DNA of 64,000 bases, taken from assembly GCF_910592395.1 (NCBI RefSeq), contig NC_088315.1, forward strand, positions 15,171,808 to 15,235,807. The letters are read 5' to 3'. The position numbers and the translations under genes were made by a program. The notes below the pieces were generated by a model. It had not been told where the DNA came from. It made no database searches and saw nothing but the letters and a program-made list of their open reading frames with translations. Source of the stretch: Lineus longissimus. Lineage: Eukaryota; Nemertea; Pilidiophora; Heteronemertea; Lineidae. Position 1 is the first letter of the stretch, and each line of letters opens with the position of its first letter. Shown in pieces: positions 23,592-33,640 of this stretch.

Positions 23592-23690
23592 CTGAAAGTC
23601 CATTTTGAAGTCCATTTTCTAAACTTGATGACAGCTGGACATCCTGCTCGTCATGTTTTTGAATGCTCTCACCTCCCATAGAGTTGGACC
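23592..23690 (-). CDS. Short linker exon of the MULE gene
   Basis: 99 bases bounded by TTTACAG and TTTCAG/GTACTA. It is open in the frame that phase-matches the exons on both sides and is rich in Ser, Gly, Gln and Asp, so it is a likely disordered linker. Confidence 0.6.
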
Positions 23691-23694
23691 CTGT

Positions 23695-23915
23695 AAATAC
23701 AAAATTAGAGATAAAGCTCAAAATGATGTTGTATTTGGGGTAAGGGCATTCTCAGTGCATGCCCCTCGAATGTGGAACTCACTGAGCAACTATGACCTGA
23801 GGAAAGAAACTTCCGGAAGACACTTGAGAACTCTCCTCTCCAAGAACATTTTGAACATTGTTTTCGTTGGAAAGGCGATATATAAGCTGATTTCATTCAT
23901 TCATTCAATCATGGA
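23695..23915 (+). pseudogene. 3' end of a CR1/L2-like LINE, in an intron of the MULE gene
   Basis: A plus-strand frame carries the R-A-F-S-V-x-A-P-x-x-W-N-S-L motif near the C-terminus of many non-LTR reverse transcriptases. The piece ends in a short TTCA repeat at about 23,894-23,909, typical of CR1/L2 3' tails. Only the last about 220 bases remain. Confidence 0.7.
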
Positions 23916-24314
23916 TCTATAAACGCGTTATTCAATACATAATGCCTCTTGATGATGCTACTCAAGACACCTAATCGCGGCCTCATATCATTTCTCCTTT
24001 GGTCTGTATAAAAAGTGAGAAACAGCTGAGCTCGAAACGAACGACTGGTGACTTCTGGCAAAACGAAGTCAGTCCTCCTTTTTAAAAGGGGGATTGCATG
24101 GTCACAATGAACTGGCATTCAAGATCTCAAACTATGCACGTGGTCCATGGACCATCGGGATGGACTATAATTTCTCTGGGACATTGCATTGAGGGAAAAT
24201 ACCTGTATACACAAAGAAGCCAAAATGCATCTATAGTGCGCTACGATTGAACAAGATGACTCCAAACCTTGACGATAGGGAACCTAATATACAATAAGAA
24301 TAACATCATCTTAC

Positions 24315-24386
24315 CTGTATCATCACCACCACCACCACCACCAAGTGATCCCTCTTCTCTATCTTCGCTTTCTCTGTGACCAGTAA
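24315..24386 (-). CDS. Short Gly-rich linker exon of the MULE gene
   Basis: 72 bases between GCTTTCAG and ATACAG/GTAAGA. The phase-compatible frame encodes an acidic and Gly-rich linker. A CCA repeat on the plus strand corresponds to the Gly run. Confidence 0.6.
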
Positions 24387-24641
24387 CTGAAAGCAATGAT
24401 TACTGTTTTAGATTTTGCCTTTAAATTCAATATGAATTAAGTCATGCCAGTCGTAGCCTATACCCCCCCCCCCCTGCCCCGTTCCTTCGGGTCTGTATTG
24501 GAGGCTGTCACGTCAATCCCAAGTCTAGCACATCATTGTGTGACCAGTAGCTAACTAGCGGCATGTTATGTTACTGTAAGCATCCTACAGCTAGGCGATA
24601 GGACCCAGGTATTCAGTTATCAAATCACCTTAAATACTCAC

Positions 24642-25267
24642 CGTGTTCTGCCAAAATAACTGCGTCCACTTGAAACAAATCGATCTGCTGTCCATTATCA
24701 AGATCGTTTTGAGAGGTTCCGGACAAGCTTTCCTATTGATCCAAATACTGTAAGACATGCGCTACCGTCTGGGTCACATTGTCCATTTGCATCGCAGGCA
24801 TGGCTGTCAAAAACACACCATGTCCCATTCCGTCCTTGCAAGAGCGCATTAGATTTATCACCAACTCTCAGCACGTATGAGCAATCAGAAGTTGGCTGCA
24901 ATGAGTCATTTAGTATTTCATGCATATCAAATCCGAATTTTGCCCCAGTTAACACATCAATTTTTGCTTCAATGTGCTGTCCATCGACTATGCAAGACTG
25001 GTTGACAGGAATCTCATCTATATCTACTGTCATTACTGCCCTTAGTTCTGGCCATCCTAGTCCTCTCAGTGCTTTTTCATGTGCCTGGTTCCCCTGAATA
25101 AGTATTTCGTGAATTGTTGATTTAGTCCACTCATCGGGTGCTTCGAGAAGAGCAAACACTATCGCCATCACACACATGGAACTGCACTGTGAACCAGTAA
25201 ACTGGTCATAAGACATGTTATCAGAGGCCTGGTGAAAGTCTCCCATAACGACATATTCCCAATCGAC
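24642..25267 (-). CDS. C76-like cysteine protease exon of the MULE gene
   Basis: The exon starts after CTCTTTTCAG and ends at CACG/GTGAGT. It encodes a compact cysteine protease fold with G-S-Q-C-S-S-M (catalytic Cys, about 25,180), several strands, and F-D-S-H-A-C-D-A-N-G (catalytic His, about 24,795). This arrangement resembles the herpesvirus-tegument C76 deubiquitinase-like domains found in many invertebrate mobile elements. It may remove ubiquitin; that is inference from the fold. The protease frame stops at about 24,698. A one-base shift near 24,720-24,735 would continue into the splice donor and match the next exon. A break there is the simplest reading. Confidence 0.65.
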
Positions 25268-25652
25268 CTGAAAAGAGATAAAATTTAAAAGACTAATGAC
25301 AAAAAAGCGACTTAAAACCCTTTCGGTACGTGCGCTGCGGTGACCTGGTCATGAATTTGTAACCCGAATTTCTGTCATATATATAGCCCACCGGTGACGA
25401 AACGTGCTCCGCTATAAACGGACAACGGACGACGACGACGGACGCCACGTCATTGTATAAGCTCGCCTTGAGAGGTGAGCTAAGAACTAGACTATTTATC
25501 TGTTGACTGAGCTGTAGGCCAAGTAAGGGAGTTTAGGGCTAATATTTTTGTCAGAACTCCCAACAATTAACAAACTTTAGTCATTTCTCTCTTTGTAGGG
25601 CTGCCTCTAACGTTCTATCAACCCAAAAAAGCAAAAGAAATAATTTACTTAC
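25268..25652. other. Intron of the MULE gene
   Basis: Sits between the donor TTG/GTAAGT of the 25,653-25,710 exon and the acceptor CTCTTTTCAG of the protease exon, both on the minus strand. No coding content. Confidence 0.5.
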
Positions 25653-25710
25653 CAATGTCAAGTTATTGGCATTGTCAGAATTGGGTTCTGTTGGCACGAT
25701 AGAGGACTTT
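25653..25710 (-). CDS. Short exon between kinase and protease
   Basis: 58 bases between GCTTTCAG and TTG/GTAAGT. It joins the protease exon in phase (both borders at codon boundaries). It is out of phase by one base with the preceding 122-bp exon, the one unmatched junction in the gene. Confidence 0.5.
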
Positions 25711-26264
25711 CTGAAAGCATAACGGATCTTGGTTATGTTCATGAAATGTACAAGTAGCCATAGGAAATATGCATTGTTGTGATGGACTGCGTTTGGATTC
25801 GTGGGGGGGGGGGGGGGCGGGGGAAATATGTTAAATTCTGTAAAAATTAACATGTTTGTCTGTTGATCAATTAAGATGGCCACTTCGTCAGTTAATTTGG
25901 TACCGAAGAAGTTATTGTTTATATTCAATGGAAGACTCCCGATGTCGCTGGTAATGAACCAATTTACAACCAATAATAAATGGTAGCGGATGAATCTATT
26001 TTCTGATGGACGGGAATCTTCAAGTCGAACCCGGATAACACATCAATAAATATTTCACATGTAACATACGAATACATATTTATATGTTATCCGCTCTTCT
26101 TCATATCTATTTAATGAAAGATGTCACATCCTGGCAAACATGAAATAATGGAACTCATTTGACACAATGTTTGATGGCCATTTAAACTGCATTTCAAGGG
26201 TCCATTAAACTTTCTTTTGGGCTTCATCAGGGATTGAAATAGTTATATTAGTTTTATTAGTTAC

Positions 26265-26386
26265 CTATCATCCGCCCTGGTTGAGGTCTGTTTACATCAC
26301 AATGAGTCCCAGCTGTTTCTGACCTTCTTTCGAGGTAACTGGGCCCTGGTTGCTCAGCATGATGACTTCCTAAATTTCCTTGATGC
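26265..26386 (-). CDS. Exon after the kinase exon
   Basis: 122 bases between TATTTCAG and GATAG/GTAACT. Joined to the kinase exon at the donor AAG/GTAAGG (26,501), the frame stays open through the whole exon and encodes a polar, Gly/Pro/Arg-containing linker. Confidence 0.6.
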
Positions 26387-26500
26387 CTGAAATAGATATG
26401 TATGTGTCTTTATAATGTTATTCTCCATACTCAATGTCCAGTCGTACCACAAATTATATTGAATTTTACCCGAGATGTTTACGGGATGAAAATGCCTTAC

Positions 26501-27555
26501 CTTGTGTTCTGAACCATCTGAATTATATCCTGAACAAGCGGCCGTGCTGCTGGGCTTTGTAGTGTGCACATCCTGTATATTTTCCTTATACTGCTCCAGT
26601 CTGTATTTTGGAGGTTCGCATACTTCATCGATGGTGAGGGCCGTTGTCCTTTCTCAAGCTTATTTATGATGTGTTGCTTAAATTGCTCAGTTGGGTCAGC
26701 CCTAACATCTTTTGCTTTCGGCAAAGCCTCGAATTCTTCGCGAAACGGGAATGGGAGACCTGGGTTAAGAATGCCGAATATGGTCATGCCGAGTGCCCAA
26801 ATGTCGATTTTGAAGAGATCAGCCGATGTTGCAGATTTCAGCATTAGACTTGGCACTATTGCCTCTGGAGCAAGGTACGGATTCGTACCTCTTTCAACAG
26901 TGCGTGTGTTCGCATTTGCAAGTGTTCGAGTCTGAATTAAGTCTGACCGACTCTCTCCAAAATCGGTCAATTTGCATGTTATTGGTCGATCTTTAAAGAC
27001 ACGCGCGAACCCAGGGTCATCCGCTCGAACATGAGCATAGTTTTGGTTCGAAACTAGAATATTATGGGGCTTCAAATCCCGATGGGCCACTCCCTTTCCA
27101 TGGAGATAACCGAGGCCTTGCACAATGTCGTCCAAAGTATTGGGAAGGAATTCGAAGAAGAACGACGCGTCATCTAATTTGTTCAGAAAATTCAGATACT
27201 CTTTGAGGTTATAGAATTCCCTATCAATACCGAAAGGACGAAAACTGAAACATTCGAAGTCCAGCATTATGGAAGGCGGATCAAGGCACACTAATCTGAA
27301 ATTGGCAATGTGAGGACTACGAAGTCCATGAAGAAGTCGTGCCTCCTTTGCCATGTTCCGCATGGAATAATCATCCTCTTCATGTGATACTTTAACAGCC
27401 ACAGTTTCATTAGAATGACAACACTTCAAGACTTTCCCAAAGCCGCCACTGCCTATCTCCTCCTTTCCTTTGAGATCATGGTACCGAAAGCGTGGTATCC
27501 CAGCAAACAAAGGCTCGTGTTTATTTGATATCCCGATTGATGGAAGTTTGAACAT
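26501..27555 (-). CDS. Protein kinase exon carried by the MULE
   Basis: A complete eukaryotic protein kinase domain. Numbered from the GTG at 27,564 it shows G-S-G-G-F-G (38-43), V-A-V-K-V (Lys58), the helix-C Glu (about 74), H-R-D-L-K-P-H-N (161-168), D-F-G (201-203) and an A-P-E motif (about 240). All catalytic residues are present, so it could be active, probably on Ser/Thr. ATG at 27,555 is the better start. The exon ends at a donor (AAG/GTAAGG) and splices in phase to 26,386. No host kinase family is obvious. Its presence inside a MULE, upstream of protease and transposase exons on the same strand, is unusual. Confidence 0.8.
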
Positions 27556-27599
27556 TTTGTACACATAAAATGACAGGATTCAAAGCTGGAAACACCAAA

Positions 27600-28620
27600 C
27601 GCCAAATAAAACAACGTGAGAAGCCAGAAAGGATCATGGGTGCTATCCTGAAGCTTCAGCTGATGTATATCCAGTTGCAAAGATCATGGTCCTTGAAACA
27701 TGTGTCAGTGGTCCATCTCATCAACCTTATCACCAGCCACTTGGCGAGCCCTAATTTTTCTCAGCTGGGTGACTGTTTATGATTTGATACACAGTGTGCA
27801 TTTATAAGCTGGTGTATACAGTTTCAGTGATGTTGGTGAAGCTCCATGTCTTATAGACATCATACATGTTGACTGTTTCTGATTTTTGCAGGGTCTTGAG
27901 AATTTAAGTTGGAAAGTTTTAGCAAAATAACCAAAAACTGGAGGCTAGATTGTTCAGTCTAACTAATATAAGGGCAGCTAGCTGGACATCATTGACATTA
28001 GAAAGGAATATACCCGATAACTAGAATTAACCCATTACCGTTATTAGTTGGCCTTGGCCTTTGACTTTGCTATCACAATATGCCTCTATATAGGCCTAGT
28101 GCCTTGTCAAAGTGAGATTACGGACGGGTCTGTCAGTCATATCAGTCATGTCAGTTGATCATTGACAACCACATTTTATATTGTTATAAAAAGAAACCTG
28201 TTTTGTAAATGTATGATTGTTTTGTTACTAAAAGTAGGCCCATTAATTAAAAATTGGAGCCCTGTGGGCTAAGGCCCATTACGAGCAAATTTGACCCTAG
28301 TAATCTGCAGCAATGAAAACTCATTCGATATACGCCTATACCATGCCCATGGACCTTTATAGTATAAAGGTCCATGGCCTAACAGTTCAAAGGTCCATGG
28401 CCTAACAGTTCATTGATAGCGTTGATTGGGTTAATTTAAAAATGGACCAACATCCTGTAGTACACAGTGATGTTTACTATTGTTTGTGCAGGACTGATAC
28501 TAAGTAATGCCACATGTGATGTAAAAGGATTCTTGAACTTTCACCACAGGAGGTCAACCCAGAGCCATAACTGATAAAGACATCCATACTTGATTATGTT
28601 CAGGAGGCGGAACCTGGAGT
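27600..28620. other. MULE right internal region (promoter side of the gene)
   Basis: No supported coding sequence. It holds a short local duplication of GGTCCATGGCCTAACAGTTCA at about 28,370-28,412. The promoter of the minus-strand gene should lie here, but I see no clear TATA box. Confidence 0.4.
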
Positions 28621-28624
28621 TGCT

Positions 28625-28965
28625 TTGTAACTCGCAACTCGCACTTTGTAACTCGCAACTCGCACTTTGTAACTCGCAACTCGCATTTTTTAACTCGCAA
28701 CTCGCACTTTGTAACTCGCAACTCGCATTTTTTAACTCGCAACTCGCACTTTATAACTCGCAACTCGCATTTTTTAACTCGCAACTCGCACTTTGTAACT
28801 CGCAACTCGCATTTTGTAACTCGCAACTCGCACTTTGTAACTCGCAACTCGCATTTTTTAACTCGCAACTCGCACTTTGTAACTCGCAACTCGCATTTTT
28901 TAACTCGCAACTCGCACTTTGTAACTCGCAACTCGCACTTTGTAACTCGCAACTCGCAACTCGCA
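28625..28965 (-). repeat. Right 21-bp tandem array (MULE terminal repeat, inverted)
   Basis: About 16 copies of the same 21-bp unit as 17,452-17,886 but in reverse orientation. The outermost units share the extra half-unit (three TGCGAGT steps in a row) with the left array. The order of spacer variants differs between arrays, so only the outer end is a strict inverted repeat. Confidence 0.95.
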
Positions 28966-28979
28966 TAAAAGAAACCCTC

Positions 28980-28987
28980 CCAACAGT
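28980..28987. repeat. MULE target-site duplication (right), CCAACAGT
   Basis: Identical to 17,431-17,438. Confidence 0.85.
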
Positions 28988-29247
28988 TGGCCTTGTAGTG
29001 AATATGAATATTTGAATATGAATATTTATTCGACCAACAAAATTTACAAGGTGCATTAATGAAATACATAATATTGATTGTGGTCGGGAGCAGAACAAGA
29101 CCAGATTGGCCGCTTAATGCCTGCTCCCTTATGAATTACATGTAGTACAATGTTAATTATTATATACAGGATTTACAATTTAATTTACAAGACAGTTCTA
29201 TTTTACAGTGAAGGAGTGAGTAATAACAGTTATAAGACGAAAAAAGT

Positions 29248-32200
29248 TTAACGAATGTCGCAAACATAGCAGTTGCGAATTTGGCACTTTTTATCATAGG
29301 AACCCAAAATTTCATTTTTGTAGTATGTTGAAAAGGATTTTAAGCTAAAATTTGAGTGGAGTTTGTTTAGAGTTTGTTTTGAGAGAGAATTATATAATTT
29401 AGTTAAACTGTATCGTGGTGTCATTTTGGCATATTCTTGTCTTACATTTGGTATTTTAAATTTATCATTAATTCTTGTGGGATAGTTATGAACATCACTG
29501 TTAAATGAGAAAAAATTGTGCATGAAGTACACTGGTAAATCCTTTTTTAAAAATCTATAGAGAAATTTTATTTCAATTAATTTGTGTAAGTCCGGTAGTT
29601 TGAGTAGTTTCAGCTTTATGAATAAAGGGTCAGTGTGACTAATAGGATGACTGAGAGTAATGGCACGAATAGCTTTCTTTTGTAATTTTAAAATTTCGTT
29701 GTGATCATAGCCCCAAGATAATATTTGATAGTTGAGATGAGCAGAGATAAGAGAGTGGTAAATCGTTATTAGAATTTTCTGTGGAATGAAATGTTTTAAG
29801 TAATTGATAATGCCGGTTGCCCTTGATATTTTTTTTGAAATATGATTTATATGTGAAGTCCAAGTAAGATCCTTATTTATAAGTAATCCAAGGAAGTTAA
29901 ACGATTCAACACATTCGAGTTTCGTGCCTTCAATTTGTAAATCTAGGATGCCATTACAAATTTTGTGTGTTCGTTCAAAGATCATAAATTTAGTTTTTGA
30001 GATATTTAAAGATAATTTATTTGCTTTTAACCAGTTTGCTATGTTTAATAGCTCGGTGTTTAATATGTGGTTTACCTTAGTAGAGAAAGAATGTAATTCG
30101 CTAAGTGAAGTTGTATCGTCCGCAAACATTATAAAATTGAAGAATTTACTTGCTTTGTTTAGATCATTGATGTAAATGGTAAAAAGGAGAGGCCCTAAGA
30201 TCGACCCTTGGGGTACACCCGTTTTAATGACAGCATGGTCGGAGGTGTAACCAGAGAAATCAACATATTGACGTCTGTTGGATATATAAGTTTTCATGAG
30301 ATTTAGAGCAGAGTCAGTAAGACCGTAAAGGCTAAGTTTATGTAATAAGATATTATGATCCAATGTATCGAAAGCCTTGGACAGATCCATAAATATGGCA
30401 ATTGATTTCTTGTTGTTATCGAAGGTTTTAGTTATTCTATCAATTAACTCTGCTGCGGCGAGGTCTGATGAGTATTTTTTTCGGAAACCATATTGACTTT
30501 CAAAGATTATTTTGTTGTCGACGAGATATTTAGTGAGTTGATCATGTATGATTCTTTCATAGATTTTTGAGATTGATGGAAGAAGGGATATTGGCCGGTA
30601 GTTGTTAAATGAATCTTTTTCCCCTTTTTTAAATAACGGAATAACTTTTGCTATTTTAAGATTGTCTGGGAAAATGCCTGATTCAAGAGAGCGGTTTACT
30701 AAAGCTGAGACAATGTCAAGAATTTCAAATTTGCACATTTTTAAGAGTTTAGTGGATATACCATCCCAGCCACTGCTAGGTTTCGGATTTAGATTGTCAA
30801 TTACTTTAGCAATATCCATTCGGTTTATTTTCGTAAATTGAAAGGTCTTATCTCTTTGATTATCAAGGTAATGTTTGAAATCAGTGGTGATAGGCTTTAT
30901 GTTTTTTGAAAGTTTAGGACCGATATTTACAAAGAAGTCATTAAAACCATTGGCTATAACTGTTTTATCGGTTGTTTGTACATTATTTACACTGAACGAA
31001 CTTGGTATTTGTTCACCCTTATTGTTTGATTTTTTCTTTATGATCGAGTTTATATTTGACCAGGTTTTTCTGCTGTCATTCGCACATTTGTTGAATTGCT
31101 CAGTGTAGTATGACCTTTTTGCTCCATGAATGAGTCGTCTTAGAATCTTATTATAATTTCTGAGTTGATTATGTCTTGTTTCATAGAGTTGACAGTTTCT
31201 TGGAGTTCCTTTAAGTTTTTTGTAGAGTTTGTCCCTTTTCGTAATTGATTTGACAAGAGCGCTTGTAATCCAGGGTTCCTTTTTATGTCTATGTTTATCA
31301 AACTTAACAGATATCAGTGGAAAGTGTTTCTCTTTGCACTTGGTAATTATGGTATGAAATTTATTGAAGCTATCATTTATGCTCAGCGTTGACCAAGTTG
31401 GATCATGATGGAGATTTGCTAGGGTTACACTTAGAGTTCTTTTAAAATTCATAATATTTTCAGTGTTGAATTTTCTGAATTGAATGTGTTTAGGATTGTT
31501 AGTTTCATTGCAAATCTTCCGGTCATCTTTTATTTCCAGGAAGTAAGGTTGATGGTCTGAAAAACGATGGTTTAATATACCAGTTGATAGTGTTGTGAAT
31601 GTCTTTGAGAATCGACATAGGAAGTTGTCAATGAGAGTTGCACTATGTGGGGTTATTCGCGTCGGTCGGGTTATTGTTGGATAGATTGATAGTGTGAATA
31701 AGTTGTCGATGTAATCATTGATCGCCTTTTTTTCTTTGATTTTCAATAGATCAATGTTATAATCTCCTGCTAAATAGCATTCGCTATTCATGTTTTTGAA
31801 ATTTACCATCAGCTCGCTGAATTCATTTATAAATTGAAAATAGTTTTCGTTTTTGTGCTGTGGCAACCTGTAGATGTTTCCTAGGATTATTCTACTTTGG
31901 TTAGTTGACTTCCCTTTGATTTCAATAAATATATTTTCCCATGAGGTATGAGTTGGTAAGTTTGAAAGTATATTAAAATCATAGCCCTCTTTGATATAAA
32001 TTGTAAGGCCTCCATGAGCGGAGCAGGTTATTTGTTGGTGGACAGCAGTATAACCAGGGATTTTATAAAGGGAATCAGCAAGGGATTTGTTTTTGATCCA
32101 GGTTTCTTGGAGGCAGATAGCGGTGTATTCAAAATTTTCCTTTTTTAAGCGTTCCAAATATAGTAGAATTTCATTAAATTTTGCGTTAAGACTTTGACAG

Positions 32201-32343
32201 TTCATGCTCAAGAATACAAGACTTTTTTGGGTATTAATTTTTAGAAGGTCATCATCTGAGATATAAGGGGAGTCTTTTAGATTTATTAAAGGTTCCTGTG
32301 TGTTGTCTTCTGGGTCTATAAGAAAGTCAAGGAGAGATGTCAT
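29248..32343 (-). CDS. LINE ORF2: endonuclease and reverse transcriptase
   Basis: An intact frame of 1,031 codons. The apurinic-like endonuclease domain shows Asn48 in M-N-C-Q-S, Glu80 in Q-E-T-W, D194/N196 in G-D-Y-N, and S-D-H at 262-264. The reverse transcriptase has F-M-D-L-S-K-A-F-D (Asp653), P-Q-G-S (711-714) and A-D-D (741-743). A C-terminal region with Cys residues ends the protein (C-x5-C-x2-C). The domain order and tail fit the CR1/L2/Jockey group; the exact clade is not decidable here. No stop or frameshift is present, so this copy is recent and may be active if an ORF1 is not needed. Confidence 0.92.
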   Translation of the reverse strand: MTSLLDFLIDPEDNTQEPLINLKDSPYISDDDLLKINTQKSLVFLSMNCQSLNAKFNEILLYLERLKKENFEYTAICLQETWIKNKSLADSLYKIPGYTAVHQQITCSAHGGLTIYIKEGYDFNILSNLPTHTSWENIFIEIKGKSTNQSRIILGNIYRLPQHKNENYFQFINEFSELMVNFKNMNSECYLAGDYNIDLLKIKEKKAINDYIDNLFTLSIYPTITRPTRITPHSATLIDNFLCRFSKTFTTLSTGILNHRFSDHQPYFLEIKDDRKICNETNNPKHIQFRKFNTENIMNFKRTLSVTLANLHHDPTWSTLSINDSFNKFHTIITKCKEKHFPLISVKFDKHRHKKEPWITSALVKSITKRDKLYKKLKGTPRNCQLYETRHNQLRNYNKILRRLIHGAKRSYYTEQFNKCANDSRKTWSNINSIIKKKSNNKGEQIPSSFSVNNVQTTDKTVIANGFNDFFVNIGPKLSKNIKPITTDFKHYLDNQRDKTFQFTKINRMDIAKVIDNLNPKPSSGWDGISTKLLKMCKFEILDIVSALVNRSLESGIFPDNLKIAKVIPLFKKGEKDSFNNYRPISLLPSISKIYERIIHDQLTKYLVDNKIIFESQYGFRKKYSSDLAAAELIDRITKTFDNNKKSIAIFMDLSKAFDTLDHNILLHKLSLYGLTDSALNLMKTYISNRRQYVDFSGYTSDHAVIKTGVPQGSILGPLLFTIYINDLNKASKFFNFIMFADDTTSLSELHSFSTKVNHILNTELLNIANWLKANKLSLNISKTKFMIFERTHKICNGILDLQIEGTKLECVESFNFLGLLINKDLTWTSHINHISKKISRATGIINYLKHFIPQKILITIYHSLISAHLNYQILSWGYDHNEILKLQKKAIRAITLSHPISHTDPLFIKLKLLKLPDLHKLIEIKFLYRFLKKDLPVYFMHNFFSFNSDVHNYPTRINDKFKIPNVRQEYAKMTPRYSLTKLYNSLSKQTLNKLHSNFSLKSFSTYYKNEILGSYDKKCQIRNCYVCDIR

Positions 32344-32780
32344 TAAGAGAGAACAAGTAGGTGTGGAGTGAACTGCCTAGAAAAGAAACAATGTATACGA
32401 TTGTGTCAGTCATAAAATGACATAGTGGAGATGAAATAACAATATGTAAATTTATCCTGTACATGTATATGGGCAAAGGAAACAGAATTAAAAGTGCTGA
32501 AAGGTTGGTTAACAATTGTGGAAAATAATGACGTGATAAATATTTACAGTTAAGATTTAAGTGATAGATAAACATCAGTTGCTCGAAGAAGATGAGCCAG
32601 AAAAGGTATATCAAACTCATTGCGATTTGGTGAGATGAGGCTAGTAAGCAATATGGCAATAAAATAAAAGTTCTGTACCTGTCACGTATTACGATCAAAA
32701 GCGTAAAGTCCGAATTATCTAGGTTCATATTTTTTAGAGTCCAATCTAAGAGAGCGAGTAGCTGAGTACAAGTATCATGA

Positions 32781-32930
32781 CATATTGGTTTAGAAAAGTC
32801 CACCGGAACTATGAACCAGAGTTAGAAATGGCTCGCAGTTTTTCACTGTCTTTTTCACAAGAGATCATTACGCTTGAAAGTTCGAAGAACATATTGGTTC
32901 AGAAGAGTCCATCGGAACTATGAGCTATGA
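32781..32930 (-). repeat. 109-bp tandem repeat in the LINE 5' region
   Basis: CATATTGGTT followed by GTCCA.CGGAACTATGA occurs at about 32,781 and again at about 32,890. LINE 5' ends with tandem monomers often act as promoters; here that is inference. A minus-strand frame at 32,803-32,327 is low in features and I do not call it ORF1. Confidence 0.7.
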
Positions 32931-32939
32931 GCTATCATG

Positions 32940-33211
32940 CAGGGCGAGGGCCGGCAACCAAAGGTCACCGAGGGAATATAGGGGAAGGTTTGAATGTGGG
33001 TGTTCCAAAAGGTATAGGATAAGGTGAGTAATTGCAAGAGGTGCCCAGGTATCTGCCCACTTCCAATTATTTATGGACCTGATAGCCTCCATGTCGGGCA
33101 TTCCTGGCATTAGTTTTTTTCGGAGGTACAGACTGCTGTATGCCAGCCTGTACACCTGGAAAATACTGAGAAGGGGAATGTATACCCTATCTCGCCTATC
33201 CTGCCTTCGCT
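32940..33211 (-). pseudogene. RING/PHD-like protein, N-terminal part
   Basis: Begins with an ATG just after an acceptor-like ACTTGTAG (33,214). It starts with a Lys/Arg-rich stretch, then helical segments. The LINE cuts it at about 32,936. The second copy (63,526-63,200) reads through this point and across the MULE site in one frame, which shows how the two halves were joined. Confidence 0.65.
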
Positions 33212-33331
33212 TCATGGCTACAAGTAAAAGAATAGGGAGACATGGTGAATACTTATAAAGAATCATACCTTATTGTTGCTAAAGACCCACAAGCCAGAGT
33301 CGAGGTATAACGGGGGGCAACGTTTAGATAT

Positions 33332-33526
33332 TTATTTTTCCGGCCTCTCAGAGGTGACACCTCCTAGGATGGCAGTTGGCCAACGGCGCCAACTAAGAGA
33401 GCGAAACATGTACTTGCAGCCCACGCCCCTGTCGACTATGGCCTGAAAGTACTTTGACGGATGACACAATTTCACAATTTCTGCCTGTTCCAAAGGTGGA
33501 ATTCGTAGTGGGTCGCTGGTAGTCAT
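33332..33526 (-). CDS. Small conserved ORF of the giant element
   Basis: 64 codons starting at an ATG, with no recognised domain. The copy at about 63,860-63,670 keeps the N-terminal residues but has a TAG at codon 22. It lies between the next ORF (34,108-33,641) and the RING gene, and could be an upstream exon of the RING gene. Confidence 0.4.
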   Translation of the reverse strand: MTTSDPLRIPPLEQAEIVKLCHPSKYFQAIVDRGVGCKYMFRSLSWRRWPTAILGGVTSERPEK

Positions 33527-33640
33527 TTTGCTGAATCTACAATGAAAATGAAAAAGATGAAAAGGTGCTCTTATTCTAGAGGAGAGTTTGTTGTCTGCTC
33601 AAGTCGTTAGCAACCCACCATCCTCTGACAAGTGGTCATC

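Larger units (their letters stand above)
17439..28979 (-). mobile_element. MULE DNA transposon, 11.5 kb, satellite-type inverted termini, kinase and protease cargo
   Basis: Ends are GAGTGTTACTTTAG on the left and, reverse-complemented, GAGGGTTTCTTTTA on the right. Both run into inverted arrays of the same 21-bp unit. The 8-bp duplication CCAACAGT flanks it exactly, and the empty site is seen at 63.2 kb. Eight to nine bases is the usual target duplication of Mutator-like elements, and the element encodes a MULE transposase. A minus-strand spliced gene spans about 27,555-21,002. The left third (18,100-21,000) is mostly non-coding. Confidence 0.9.
29000..32932 (-). mobile_element. Non-LTR retrotransposon (LINE), nearly full length
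   Basis: The borders come from comparison with the unoccupied copy at 63,260-63,282. The 3' end (left) finishes in a short AATATTCATATTC-type repeat at 29,000-29,030, and the 5' end (right) has two copies of a 109-bp repeat. A clean target duplication is not visible; a few bases of target appear replaced. Confidence 0.8.

Noticed and set aside
28554-29098. Long repetitive ORFs over the right 21-bp array
   Set aside because: Same artefact as at the left array.
32327-32803. 158-codon minus-strand ORF upstream of LINE ORF2 as ORF1
   Set aside because: Hydrophobic, without coiled coil, zinc knuckle or RRM features expected of LINE ORF1; overlaps the ORF2 start and repeated 5' region.
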